Shown: positions 24,009 to 36,778 of the stretch, piece after piece
Layout: the number at the start of each line of letters is the position of its first letter
Numbering within the stretch: the first letter of the stretch is position 1
From: Trichosphaerium sp. ATCC 40318
Lineage: Eukaryota; Discosea; Flabellinia; Trichosidae
Length of the DNA: 64,000 nucleotides
Direction of reading: 5' to 3'
Assembly (NCBI GenBank): GCA_038496445.1
Contig: JALMLS010000076.1
Location: 186,001-250,000, forward strand
Notes under the pieces: generated by a model
Database searches by the model: none
Told to the model about the DNA's origin: nothing
What the model saw: only the letters and a program-made list of their open reading frames with translations
Made by a program: the position numbers and the translations under genes

Positions 24009-24774
24009 CAGTTCAGGTTATTATAAATGGAGTAAAGAAAACTCGAGATTTTTTATTAAGAGGACTTCTACAACTAACAACAAAAGGCGTCCTTATACGG
24101 TTACTTGCAAGAGATGGGTGCTTATACAAGAGGTATATGTTAATAAGTGCCACGTGTATTCTATGTCTACTGTTGAGTGAGTAGCGTGTTTTATTGTAAC
24201 TTTACAGCAAGACCTGTGGTTTAGAGCTGTGGCAAAGAATTAGATTCCAAAATAAGTACTTTGTTTGTTAGATGCAAACATAACAAAGAAAAATCAACCA
24301 CGTGATAAAATATGAAAAGAACCCCAAAGCTTGATTATTTGTGGTTGTTTTAAAAGCATGCTTCCGGCACTCTACAACAAAAGGAACTAACCAATTGTAA
24401 TATAGGCTTTCTTTATTCTTGTGTCAATATACAATCTTTTCAGTTGCACCTAATAAATGCAGCAAACTACTCTGATGTAGCGGCCTTATAGTTGTGAATA
24501 CCTTAGATAAACACTGCAAAAAGCGGGGCTCGATCAACTCCGGTGTAGATGCTAACTAGGCTTCACTATAACATAATAAGCAACTCAACCATACCTTTTG
24601 TTCAAAGGTGCAAAAGCTAAAACTCACCCTCACCCACTCTTTGTTCTTTTTAAAACCATTTAGTTCCCAGTGCGCCTAAATAAACGTGTTACACAATGTC
24701 GGGTGTTGGCGACACTAAATGGGCCTCAAAATAGAATGTGCGGAGTATTGAACATGTAGGTACCATTTAATGAA
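24009..24774. other. Intergenic region, no gene seen
   Basis: Contains CACGTG at 24151 and 24299. Plus-strand frames at 23927-24184 are mostly antisense to the F-box exon. Nothing else supported. Confidence 0.45.
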
Positions 24775-25700
24775 CTATAATAACATTGAAAAGTATCCCC
24801 TGTTCACAAATACCCCTTGTATCACCTTCAACGTACATACACAATCCTCATCGCTGTCATAATCACCGTTTTCATCTTCCACCATAGTAGGATCGTCGCT
24901 GCATTCTAGTTTAATCTCCTCGCCTTCTGTTGCCAGTTTTTCTAAACTGATTAGTTTTTTCGCTGCCAATTGCACTATCAAAATTAGTGTTTACCTTCTG
25001 TTTCTCTCAATTCCTGTTTTCCTTTACTGGGGCTCTTTGAGATAAGCGCAAGGTATTCTATAATCGTTTTGGTATCATTTAAGAACTCCGAACGTCCCTT
25101 GTAGTCTCTAAAAAAAGACTTGAATTTAATTTTGACAATCGGGATTGTTTTCTTTTATATTGTGGGTTACTTACTTTACATTGTCCAATAGCCACACCAA
25201 ATCCTCTAATGCCATACCCTTGGCACCACTGTCTGACGGATTCGCTAAAGTGCTTGATCTCTTCTGGTACTCCTTCCAAATGCCTTGTTCTTTTGCTTTT
25301 TGACACACAACAGATATTTGACCATCACAGATGTGAAAGAGCATACGTTTGATGTCACCAACTGTCATTGGGCTAGTCTTTCGCCCAGAAACAGTGTCGG
25401 TTTCGACCTCCTTAACTGTGTTGCTGTTCAGAACGTTGTTTCTACTTTGGTTGATTCCCATGGTTGCTAAAAATTGGTTGTTGAGTTGTTGTTGAGTTGA
25501 TTTGTATTTTATTGTTGTTGCAACAACTTACTTAATGTCTGTGTGTTGTTAAATGATGTCATAAGTGCCTTGCTTCTAGGATCACGTAATATCCCTTTAA
25601 TTTCAAATAATCGCAAACTCTTTGATGCTCTACACTCTAAACTCTTACAATGGTCTGTTTGTTACCTTACATTCGTTGTAGTTTTCTACGTTGGTTTTGG
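24775..25700 (-). CDS. Unidentified protein with acidic C-terminus
   Basis: Exons recognised by phase: an upstream exon reading SLRLFEIKGILRDPRSKALM (about 25541-25645), the exon at 25461 (MGINQSRNNV; VKEVETDTVSG; WKEYQKRSSTLANP; LEDLVWLLDN), then FFRDYKGRSEFLNDTK, then LISLEKLATEGEEIKLE and an acidic DENGDYDSDEDC end. An earlier 5' exon is likely, since no ATG opens the first one. The opening resembles the first helices of an RGS domain only weakly. Function unknown. The end at 24775 is the unspliced stop. Confidence 0.45.
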
Positions 25701-25905
25701 GATTTTGTTCCAATGATTTTTTAAACAGCTATTTCGGTTGAAGATTGGTTTATTATTGTATGCTTAAAAACTAGGATTATGCTCGCAAAAACACTTTAAT
25801 TGGTAGTTTGCAGTAAATCACGTGGTATTTACAAACTCGTATATTCACTTAATTAGCTTTCGTGCTTCACCGTGACTCACGGGTCTTATCCTATATAGTC
25901 TATTT

Positions 25906-26124
25906 TTACTTGCTCTTGTACTTGTGGTTATCATTCTGTCTGTAAACCAGATTATTGGTACTAGTTAGAGTTGTTTGGAATGCAGTTTTTGCAGCTTGAT
26001 ATTTGCTATTGAAGTTGCCGTCTTTGTCACACTCGCGAGGGCCATGACTAAGCCATTTGCTTTTATTGCAAAAGACTGTTACCGAATCGGCTGGAGGAAG
26101 AGCGATTTTTTTAGACATTTGCAC
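25906..26124 (-). CDS. Small unidentified protein, 72 residues
   Basis: Uninterrupted frame from an ATG at 26124 (a second Met two codons on gives MSKKIALPPADSV). Two cysteines, polar, Lys-rich C-terminus (NHKYKSK), no membrane segment. It is divergently placed from the GST gene (480 bases away). No family recognised. The composition looks coding, but the size makes a chance frame possible. Confidence 0.35.
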   Translation of the reverse strand: MQMSKKIALPPADSVTVFCNKSKWLSHGPRECDKDGNFNSKYQAAKTAFQTTLTSTNNLVYRQNDNHKYKSK

Positions 26125-26552
26125 TTATGAAGGAAAACTGGACAGTGACAGAAGACAGATTGAACTGGGACGTGATTGGCGATAAAATACACACACAATG
26201 TCAGCCTCACTAGAGCCGCCAAAAGAAAGAAAAGGCTCAACGAGCTAGAAAAGGTGCTCAGGCAAAGCGTAGCGGGGTGGTAGGCGCTTGTATTTTGGAA
26301 ACAAAACAAAGTCAAGACAAAGTAGGTGCTGTTTATTTAATGATACCCACAATAGCGGATGCAAGGTGACTATTACAAAGCTTAGCAGGCCAAATGCAGT
26401 AGGTGGAGACTGGTTAAAAACTAGAGAAATTTCTGATTGTTGGATTTAAGTAATTGTCTTGGTACAAAAAGCTCCTTTGAACAAAACCGCATGACGAAGA
26501 CCTCAAAGAAGAATCTAGGGTTTTCTTTTCCCCCTGTTTTTCCACCATTAAG

Positions 26553-26560
26553 TCACGTGA
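26553..26560. promoter_or_regulatory. TCACGTGA element upstream of GST
   Basis: Perfect palindrome TCACGTGA, 47 bases before the ATG at 26607. CACGTG elements also occur about 50 bases before the start at 33066 and about 20 bases before 27995. Known E-box/CDEI-like sites are bound by bHLH factors; binding here is inference. Confidence 0.4.
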
Positions 26561-26606
26561 TTTTGACACACATGCTTACAACCACATTCTTACAGTCAAC
26601 ACAACA

Positions 26607-27474
<868 letters not shown>

Positions 27475-27994
27475 AAATGTTTCAACAACGCTATCGAAAG
27501 TGTTGAACACTGCGATGACTGCTCAGTAAATTGAAAGGCTGTTAATAAACAATATCTAAATTCAATACTCAGATGTTGTCAGTTTAAAGTACTAGTTGTG
27601 GGTTGTGTACATACTAAGCTTGGTGGAAACCATTGCTTACTGATCAGTATGCCTCGTATAACAAAGTAAGGAGGGGATTGCATAGGCATTCAATAGTTGA
27701 CTTTGATTTCGATACAAAAGAAAAACTACCCCATGTTTATAATTACGCCATTTCATACTAGGTAACAAAAAGCAAGTTAGTTCGTTGTATGTAGTTATTT
27801 GAAAATTGTGGATGACTTGAAAATTTTTTTTATGTGACATCGCTCAAGCTCTCCGTTTTGGTAAAGCAGAAATTGTTGATGCTAAAATAACCACGCGTGA
27901 AGAAAACAATCAGCCAAACGCATCTGTTTAAAATCTTCCAGTACAGATTGTCAACATCTTTCTTTGCTTGACACGTGATATTCTAGATTTCACA
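27475..27994. other. Intergenic region
   Basis: A short coding-like end (27838-27931, AQALRFGKAEIVDAK to TAA) has no start and no partner exon that I can find; it may be a relic. CACGTG at 27972-27977 lies 18 bases before the next ATG. Confidence 0.4.
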
Positions 27995-28651
27995 ATGAAC
28001 CAACCAGGCGTAGAATACCTATCAAATCAAATCATAGCATATGCAAATGATCCAATAGCCAATAAACCAAAACCTTGGGCTGAACGTAACAAAAAAAAAC
28101 TTGTAGCAGCCGGTGTAGGCGTTGGTATGGCTTTATTGGCTGCGCCATTGGCTATATTAGCTGCACCCGTAGTATTAAGCACGATTGGCTTCACAGCTAC
28201 AGGAATTGCCGCTGGATCGGCCGCTGCAGCAATACATCGCTCAATAGGCTCTGTTGCTGCAGGTTCTCTGTTCGCTGCAGCTCAATCAGCAGGAGCAGCT
28301 GGTTTGGGAGTCGCTGGCTATCTTTTTGTAGGAAGCACCGCAGCAATTGTTGTTGGAGTAACCAGTGTAGCTACTGGTACCTTTTTAGCTTCAGATTCGC
28401 CTTCCACACAAGACGCCGAAGAAACCGAGAAGCCAGAAGACGCACTGAGAAGATTTGTTACCAAAATACTTAGCTTGTATCTATCTAAACAAACTGCAGA
28501 TTTGGCTACCTTGAAGTATGATACAGACGAGTTTAAAGATGCCCTAGCTACTGGAGATATGTACGACACAGCAGTGGAGTACATTTATCTACGATTCCAA
28601 AACTACAATGGCCTGTTTCTTAAAAATGAAGAAAAGTTGTTTAAAGAATGA
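27995..28651 (+). CDS. IFI6/IFI27-like (ISG12 family) membrane protein
   Basis: Intronless, 218 residues, ATG at 27995. Central Gly/Ala-rich hydrophobic block, residues about 35-115: APVVLSTIGFTATGIAAGSA, AAAIHRSIGSVAAGSLFAAA, QSAGAAGLGVAG. This matches the Ifi-6-16 domain of vertebrate interferon-induced IFI6/IFI27. The domain is also found outside animals. Animal members sit in mitochondrial, ER or nuclear membranes and affect apoptosis; the role here is unknown. The C-terminal 90 residues are acidic and soluble (KPEDALRRFVTKILSLYLSK) and match nothing I know. Confidence 0.75.
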   Translation: MNQPGVEYLSNQIIAYANDPIANKPKPWAERNKKKLVAAGVGVGMALLAAPLAILAAPVVLSTIGFTATGIAAGSAAAAIHRSIGSVAAGSLFAAAQSAGAAGLGVAGYLFVGSTAAIVVGVTSVATGTFLASDSPSTQDAEETEKPEDALRRFVTKILSLYLSKQTADLATLKYDTDEFKDALATGDMYDTAVEYIYLRFQNYNGLFLKNEEKLFKE

Positions 28652-29955
28652 AGACAATCAATCTCTGCTCTTTGTAAACAAATAGAACAATCGTTCTTCG
28701 TATTTTCTCGGATGTAACATACAGGCTTTCATTAGACAGGTACCATGTAAATAAAGGTGTTCCTTTAAGCAAGAGAAGTCCATGTTGCCTTTAGCATGGT
28801 CACATTAAAGATTACATAAACGCTACTGTCCTTCAAAGATTACAGTGTCTTCATCATCTTACCTTAGCACAATGTTAAGCATAAGCAGTGTGTTTGGATA
28901 ATAAAAGCTTGTTACACAAAGCATTATCTAACTGTTCCTATTTATATTTAACAATCACGTGTTAATTAATCTTCAGAACTTTTGAAAAAAAACCCCAAAA
29001 AAGTGGTGTTGGCGTCCCGTGATTTGAGTGAGTTTTAGGGCTTGACGATGTTTCTTTGTGAAACAACCGCCTTCCCAAGAAATCGAAGTAATGTTATTTT
29101 TGTTTATAAGACATTCGCTCTACCAAATGAGCTACAGAATGAACTGCTTGGGTTCGAACCAAGTACCTAATGCGAGAAAATACGGAGTAAAGCACAAAGA
29201 CTATGCACCACACTAAAAGGAAGAAAAGCGCTATTTTTAAAAACAAACAATTGTTGGAGAAAAAAATATTGTGGGAATGCTCCATTAGCTCTTGATGGAT
29301 ACGTAGGCGCTTAAAAGTACTGGTATCTTCCTTTACAAAAGGGTTTAGAGTGTTTTGCTAAAGATTTGAACGAACTAAAAGCTGTCCTCGTTAAACTGTC
29401 AGAATTCGATTTAAATGTGCCAAAATATAGCGACGACACCGCTTAAAAGTTTCTCCTCCGTGACAAATAAGGATGAAATAGTGCCAGTTTTCCTGTTATT
29501 TGTAGTATGCATTATCCGAGAAAAATTACAGAAAATTAGTTTGGCAAGATCGATTTGATACTACAGTTGGTAGCGGAACTTTGAAATTAAAAAACCAATA
29601 ATCTATTCTACCTTCAACTGTACAAACTAAAATGGTACACACAAGAGCCCTTTTGAGCCAGGACGCATGGAGAAAGTAATGCATTTAGAAAATAAAGCTG
29701 CTAAAGCGCACACAGGTATCTATCTTTTCGAACAATTGATAAATGCATCTTAGACCGGTTGGAAAGAATCACTGTATTTTTACTTGGTGAGCTTGAGGTT
29801 TGCACCAAGCGCTTGCCGTGCGTGAGTAGTAATGATAGAGTGTTAGTTCTTGTTTTTGGTTTTTGGTTTTGATCGAGAACATTGATTCAATAGATTCTCC
29901 AAAGCTATTTATGTGCGCTTTCAACAGCCAATTTAACAGTTAGTGTATATGCTGT
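28652..29955. other. Intergenic region with a tRNA-like locus
   Basis: Apart from the permuted tRNA-like element (29104-29173), the stretch holds CACGTG at 28957 and two short gene-like ends: 29367-29447 (KDLNELKAVLVKLSEFDL) and 29670-29754 (an ATG-led 27-residue frame). Neither has partners; they may be relics of a lost gene. Confidence 0.4.
29104..29173 (-). tRNA. Permuted tRNA-Ile(UAU)-like element, probably a relic
   Basis: Read on the minus strand from 29173: GCATT, AGGTA, then CTTGG-TTCGAAC-CCAAG, a perfect T arm with a consensus loop. Twelve bases follow, then TAGCTCATTTGGTAGAGC, a consensus D arm, then G, AATGT and the loop CTTATAA (anticodon TAT). The two halves are in reverse order compared with a normal tRNA. 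The anticodon stem can close between them (AATGT with GCATT, one U-G pair). Pol III B-box and A-box sequences are both present. Only CAG and CTG of an acceptor stem remain, so it looks like a permuted tRNA gene with part of the acceptor deleted. Confidence 0.45.
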
Positions 29956-31671
29956 TTAGGGTTTTGTTTGTAACGATGGATAGAAAGGACTTTCATATGT
30001 AATCGAAGTGTTGTAAGTGTAAATTGCGTGAGCACTAGGAAGAGCCTTGATACACTCATCTGTAATATCTTTGCAATTAGAAAGATGAATGATATGTACT
30101 CCAGCAAGTGCTTTAACACCTTCATCTGTTATCTGGCACCCTTGAAGCTGAATGACATGAACACCAGCAAGTGCCTTGATACCCACATCTGTTACGCTTG
30201 TATAACCAAGATCAATAGTATGGACACCAGCAAGAGCTTTTATCCCCTCATCTGTTATGCCTGCACATTTTGCGAGACCAACAGTATGTACTCCAGCAAG
30301 CGCTTTTATCCCTTCATCTGTGATGTCATTACAAATAGTAAGGTAAATGGAATGTACTCCAGCAAGCGCTCTCAACCCTTCATCTGTTATGTTTGTATAA
30401 CAGAGCCTAATGGTGTGAACCCCGGCAAGTGATTTTATCCCTTCATCTCTTATGTGTTGACAATCGTCAAGAGAAATTGTATGTACTCCAGTAAGCGCCT
30501 TTAAGCTTTCATCTGTTATATTTGTTTTGTCGAGATCAATATGATGAACTCCAGCAAGAGCTTTTACCCCTTCATCTGTTATTCTCATACAACCACTCAA
30601 TGAAATGTGATAAACTCCAGATAAAGCGATTATCCCTTTATCTGTAATTTGTTCACATGATCTCGTGGAAATTGTATGTACTCCAGCAAGTGCTTGAATG
30701 CCTTCATCAGTGATGTTTGGACAAAAACAGATATCAATGGTATGTACCCCAGCAAGTGCTTTAATACCTTCATCTGTGATTGTACCATAATAAGAAAGGT
30801 TAATATCATGAACTCCAGCAAGTGCTATGACGCCTTCATCTGTTATACTTAGTCCTCTAGCATCAATAGTATGAACACCAGAAAGAGCTTTTATCCCTTT
30901 ATCTGTAATTTTTCTACAAGCTAAAAGACTAATAGTATGTACTCCAGCAAGTGCTTGAACACCTTTATCTGTTATGGACGAACATCTATCCAGAAAAATT
31001 GTATGAACGCCAGCAAGTGCACATAACCCTACATCTGTTATGAGTGTATCACCAAGATTAATATGATGAACACCAGCAAGAGCCTTGAAGCCTTCATCTG
31101 TTATCTTTGAACATGCTAAGATATCAATAGTATGTACTCCAGCAAGTGCTTTAATACCTTCATCTGTGATTGTACCATAATAAGAAAGTTTAATATCATG
31201 AACTCCAGCAAGTGCTTTGACGCCTTCATCTGTTATACTTAGTCCTCTAGCATCTATAGTATGAACACCAGAAAGAGCTTTTATCCCTTCATCTGTTATG
31301 CCATTGTTCCAGCGAAGATCAATATCACGAACACCAGCAAATGTTTTGACAATATCATCAGGTTCAGATTTGACAACAATTTTGATTTTCGTATGTTGGA
31401 GAGTACTTGAATGTTGTAAAACTGCTGAGGCTTGTGAGGCATTTGTAATATAAACGCTATGGTATCCGATAATATCGTGAATGATAGAAGCAAGGCGATG
31501 ACATGTTTGACAAGCTGCAAATCGTGCTTTTGTCGTTTTAAGTAAAATATGTGCTAAAATCTCTGTTGGCAGGTCTAGAATGCTTTTTTCAGCACTAGCA
31601 TAATTAGCATACACGAATACGCTAATTTACACGTGCGTTTGCTCTTCGGTGTTTACAACCTTTTTTAACAT
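29956..31671 (-). CDS. F-box/LRR protein with about 21 tandem repeats
   Basis: Two exons: 31671-31631 (MLKKVVNTEEQTH) and 31594-29956, joined by a 36-base intron in phase. The F-box is at residues about 18-60 (SILDLPTEILAHILL; FAACQTCHRLASIIHDIIGY). From about residue 95 to the end run 21 units of 21-22 residues, consensus ALAGVHTIxLxxCxxITDEGIK, a cysteine-containing LRR subtype like that of FBXL proteins. A block of units 2-4 is repeated almost exactly as units 8-10 (six repeats, 390 bases apart), showing recent internal expansion. Expected to be an SCF substrate receptor with a solenoid for binding. The second exon alone has no ATG, which supports the short first exon. Confidence 0.88.
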
Positions 31672-32435
31672 CAAGAGAGGCTTTATGTTGGAGGTTTATA
31701 TCAAGGAGTACGGAAGAGGAGCGGTTATCTTATTTATTCCCGTGAGATAGTTATCTCCGGACGGTGTACAATACAAGGGAATCACACTCCGTGAACTCGG
31801 AGGTGTTACATGTGTTACATTTACACTCTTACATTTGGAGGTTAGTTTTGCTACGAAATAGTCGTAATAGCTAGTCCTCATTAGTTAGCTTAAGTAGTTA
31901 GTCGCTCATTCACATAACAATTACTTATCAATTGACAACGTCTCACTCAGCTTCGATCCCCTGGATCACGTAGCCAGATACCCTTCCCATTTATTAAATT
32001 GGAGTTATCCCTTGTACATGTACAACAAATTACATATCAATTGAAGCATTAAATCTATCGTTTGAAATCATGTACCTAAAATATGTTTAACGTTTGAGAT
32101 AGTTCAGAACTTCACTGGTTTCATTCAATCAATCAACACAAAACTTTTTGAATATTAAGTTTATGTACAAGGTTAAGTCATTATCATCAGTCTGGAGCGT
32201 TACATTGGAAGTCACGCTCTGCATTGTGACGTGCAATGGCCATATTTAGTATGCATTCATTCCAAAGTAATACCACGAAGATTCATTGTGAGCTTACACA
32301 AATGTTTCTCTGAACGTCTGCTACTAATAAATTACGCTATTATCCTACAACCAAGGCCACGATTCCTTCAATACAACCGTAGAAAAATAGTTGCTATGGT
32401 TTTTGCACACAGTGCACTTTATGCGTTTTCAAGTT
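31672..32435. other. Intergenic region, no gene seen
   Basis: Upstream of the leftward F-box/LRR gene. Frames at 31696-31881 and 32231-32449 show no family features. Confidence 0.45.
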
Positions 32436-32976
32436 CTATTGCATCTTGAATAAGTACTTATTTAACAATGTGTTCTGTAGGTGATTCAACATAGTATTTT
32501 TTGCTAGTTTTTTTGCTTGTACAGAACCCTTTCTGAACTGATAATATTCGTCTATAACAATTGTTTTGTCATTGTTTTCAATTATAGGCATATCATGGGT
32601 ACATCCAAATAAACGGACAGGCATTTTCCTAAAACAACAAAGAAGTAAACAAAATGCTCTTTCCAAAAAAAGAAGAAACTTTTTGAACAAAAAAACAAAT
32701 CTTGATGGGTTTTGCTCCTTGTCGTTCACTGGACCCCGTAATTACCATTATGTGGTACTTGAGAGGTAGTAGTTTAAATAAAGGAGAGAATGTTGTGCTA
32801 TTGAAAAAGATGACTTTGGAGGCGTACCTTGTTCTTAATACACTTATTGTATAAATCAATAACGTCGTTGGTCACATCAAGAAGTTCTGCTTCTCTTTCA
32901 AGGTAGTCAAACCTATACCTATTCTTTACGTAATCTAAGTACAGATCCTCATTGTGTCGATGTCATGTGACCCCAC
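32436..32976 (-). CDS. Unidentified multi-exon protein
   Basis: An exon at about 32848-32976 reads EDLYLDYVKNRYRFDYLERE and LLDVTNDVIDLYNKC. A small exon follows (YHIMVITG), then MPVRLFGCTHDMPIIENN to the stop at 32436 (LLNKYLFKMQ). The joins work in phase with donors GTACGC and GTCCAG, but no ATG opens the first exon, so a 5' exon is missing from the reading. Helical and charged, no membrane segment. No family recognised. Confidence 0.4.
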
Positions 32977-33065
32977 TGTTGGCAACTGTGACAGATAGTG
33001 GCTAACTATTGCACGTGTACCTAAAGTTAAACTCACTTCACATCAAAAGCAGTACCACTTCAGTG

Positions 33066-36000
33066 ATGACACGCAGTACACTATTTGTAATAACAATACT
33101 CTGTGTTCTTGTGGGAGGTACAAGATCAAACGATTTTTATGGAGGCTTACCGTAAATTCTTCACTCTACAAGCTTTGGTAATTTACGTTCTAGGTGTCTT
33201 AAGTAGTGGCGGATATGCGACTGGAAAGTATGTTCGATACAATGATAGGTTTGGATTGCGTGTGCCAATGGCGAAGGGGCTTGTTGGAGGAGAAAAGACT
33301 ATTGTAGCCGCTCCCGCTGAAGATACTGATTCTGTAGAAAGATCAAAACGAGGCTCGATCGCAACACTTTTTAAGGTTTTCGCAAGTCAAGCATCAAGTA
33401 CGTTTCCATGTTATTGTTTTTTCAAGTCTCTTATTTGTTCTTCAGCCGTGGCAAATGGCGATCTTCAACAACAAGTGGGAGATGAAATATACGGCAGACT
33501 TGTTGCTGTAATTCCTGGTAAAGATGAGATGGCTATTTTGTATTTGAACGCTGATGACAGCGATCTTAATTTACGATGGCTTCAATACAATGAATCTGGT
33601 GTAAGTCCGCAAGGTCAATATTCTCGTATCTAATACGCTACAAGTACTACCTAAAAGATGGAAGTTTAAACTTGAAAACTAGCCCCGTCGTTGGTGCAAC
33701 GATTCGATCATTTACCGCTGTTTATGATGAGAGTACGATTCATTTTAATCCTGTTGATTGAAAATCTGAAAAAATGTAATAGCCGATGATCTGTATTACT
33801 TCGCTTACATTGGAACTTCTCAACAACTAATTTTAAGTTCCTTTCCTTCTCCAGGGAGTGTACACGCCTCTAAAGAAGTATCGTTCGGTATGTGAACTTG
33901 TACACTGAGATATACAGCTAAGCTCACCTATGCTCTTCGTAGACTTAAACAATCCTGAAGATATTACCCTGACTATCGGAGACAAGAATAACCTCCTCCT
34001 TGTATACGTGACCAAAGATGGACGCAATCTCACAGCGGTGGCTATTCCAAAAGATGTAGATAATCAGAAACGATCAATGCTAGTGATGAACAATTTGGAT
34101 AAAACCAACACTCATTCATTCAGAGTGATGAGAAATTTCGCACGTGCTAAACACGTGATTGCATGGAACATGGACACACCAAACACGCGTACATCTTATA
34201 TTCAATTTATGAGTGTGGACTATACCACAGGCATTATCTCACTTACAGGAAACGAACCAATTGAAATATCCACCAAAGAGAATGGATTCAAAGGATACGG
34301 ATCTATTGAGTTTATCGATATGACATCAACCGAAGACAAAGCCGGTGAGATCATCGCTTATATTACTCACGGAGGTGAATCATATCAACCAGTGATCGCT
34401 TTGAAAGATAACGGAGATATTGTAAGAGGTGGAGTTAATTTCCGTGAAGGCTCTGTTCATATTGCGAATATTCTTTTTGGATATGATTGTACTATTATTG
34501 TGCGTTGTTCTCACGTTTTATACCTTCTTACATTAGCTAGTTATTAGTAACTCCAAAGGACTTTTCTACAATGTATTACAGAGTACTAGAGACATGTGAG
34601 TATACTACACCTGCCAATACAACCGAGACAGCCGTTATACGTATGCTTATTCATTTGGAATCAACACTTATTTCTAATACTTTTCTAAGAACCTATCTCG
34701 TATCTTAATTGTCGTGTGGCACAAAGTCTAAGACAGTTTGATAACTTACGAAACTATACGTTTACAGTAACGAAAACTGGATTGGGAACGCTGAATGGTG
34801 TTCACTTTCTTATTATAGCAGTTGGTACTGATCTCAACTACCTTTATAAGTACTATCCTCATCCTGGTCGCATCTATTTCATCTCTTATTAAGGTAATCA
34901 AAAGCAAAGCAACTAACATACCAACCAGTATACTAGATCTCGCTTTTGGTCGTTATAGTCACGTGTTCGAGTTTGAAGGGTCTCCAAGGACAATCTTACA
35001 AGGAACGAATGAAGCCAGACTCTTCTTTCAAAATGAAAACAAGCGCATGTTTATGAGTTTTGAAGCTGGCGCCACGGTAAGAACATTAAATACACATCAA
35101 AGACACTAACTCTGTAAACCCAGAAATCCGTTGAAGTGAGGACGCCGAGTACACTCGTTCTTTCGACTACCCAGCACATTTATCAAACACACTACATACC
35201 AAGTACAAAAAATGTTGTTATTCTGTGATGAAACTAACTTTAACAGATCTTGGATTATGGGCTACAAATACCAATACAGCAACAGTTTTGTTGACAAATG
35301 ATGGAGAGATTACACGTAAAGAGAGGAATGTTACAATGTCGCTAGCTGCAGTGATACAGATTGAGAATGATTGCTTTGTACAAGGGACTTTAGACACAAA
35401 AACAAAGAGCCTACTTCTCCGAGTTTATTCACTTGAACAAGTACGATGACTTTTCTCTCTGAATACATCTTGCCTACCGAAAAAACGGGTGTTTCACATA
35501 ACAAGCAGTTAATACAAAAACAGTATTAACATTGAGTAGGTATTCCCACAGTACAATGTAACCGGCTTCAATTACACAAGGCAATTCCGGGATGACCCAG
35601 ATCTTATGGCTTATAATACGGAAACAAATACAGTGCTCTTCATAGATCCAACTTTACATGATGATGGTTTTATAAGGGTTCACAGAGTAAAGGTTAATTG
35701 TCAGAACGGAGAATTCTCAAATGAACAGACTACAAAGTTACACGCAGGGTTCAATGGAGTTACTTATGACCAAAGCCAGTACCGTGGTGTATCTGTTTCT
35801 GCCTTGTACGGTTCACAATTTGATTTCAAGATCATACTGTACATTGGAGATCGTGGCAATGCTCCATTGAATCAACTTAATTATGAGTATGCAATAGCAC
35901 CAAGATCAAGCTCTAGAGGAGGAAGAATTTTCCAAAATTATGGAGCAAGACCAGGAGATATGCTTTATGACCGAAATCAGAGTTTATACTTTGTACGCCA

Positions 36001-36300
36001 GACAATACGCTCGCTCACTTCTAATACAACTCCTAGGTGACAGCAAATACATTCTCAGGTATTTTTGGAACAGAACTTGAATTTTTTGTTCAAAATGAAG
36101 AGAATTTTGCTACCTGTTTGAACGACTATGTCCCTCCATCCGTACCTACACCTGGACCTACACAAGTAACACAACCAACAACCTCACAATTAGAGCCTAC
36201 TTCGAATGAACCTGTATCACCAACTCAAGAGTCATCTGCAATATACATTACGACAAAACTACTTCTTGTATTTTGTATGTACATTCTCATTGTACTTTAA
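33066..36300 (+). CDS. Secreted, membrane-anchored propeller-like surface protein
   Basis: About 12 exons. Signal peptide MTRSTLFVITILCVLVGG; a long extracellular part rich in beta strands, with recurring short motifs such as NLRWLQYNE, DLYYFAYIGTSQQLIL, NNLLLVYVTKDGRNL, GLWATNTNTATVLLTNDG and NTNTVLFIDPTLHDDGF, like the blades of a beta-propeller. Then a Pro/Thr/Ser stalk (VPTPGPTQVTQPTTSQ) and a hydrophobic C-terminus (TTKLLLVFCMYILIVL) that is either a membrane anchor or a GPI signal. Cysteines are few. One join near 34560 is not resolved. CACGTG at 33012-33017 lies 49 bases upstream of the ATG. Likely a surface protein; ligand unknown. Confidence 0.6.
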
Positions 36301-36778
36301 TACACAAATACATTATTTTCTGCGGCCAATTGGCAGTTCAGCGTTCACTTATGAAAATGCCAACCAATCAGTGCCTGCAATTACGGCGTGTTTACACGGC
36401 CAACTACAGCACCAAGTTTAGACTGATCAAGCAAGTGCACTAGTTCTGTGATATTAAAAGGTAACTAAAACAGTGAATATAACAAGATCATGACGTACAC
36501 AAAGACATGATGGACTTGTGTAAGTTCTGAGTATAAATTGTTTTTGTCTATTAGTCACGTGATATATTTACTAATAAAAGGTTATGTAATATTCAAGGTG
36601 CGTATACTTATAAATATTGTGTAGACTCAAACAAAACCATCTCTTTAATATAGCTTGTGTTTGACATTTTGCACTTAAAAAAGGCATTGTGGTACCACTG
36701 AAGTTTTATAATATCAAGTAAAAACGCCATTTTTGCATGCATGTGAAGGCTCGCTTTGATCAACATGAATCTCAACCT
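36301..36778. other. Gap between convergent genes, no gene seen
   Basis: The 3' ends of the propeller-like gene and the QRT3-like gene face each other here. Contains TCACGTGA at 36554. Nothing else supported. Confidence 0.5.

Noticed and set aside
23927-24184. Plus-strand frames with a basic, helical look
   Set aside because: Mostly antisense to the first exon of the F-box protein starting at 24008.
27838-27931. Coding-like 30-residue end before the IFI6-like gene
   Set aside because: No start, no acceptor-donor context that joins it to any neighbour. Kept only as a possible relic.
29367-29447. Coding-like fragment KDLNELKAVLVKLSEFDL
   Set aside because: No upstream exon or start found; may be a relic of a lost gene.
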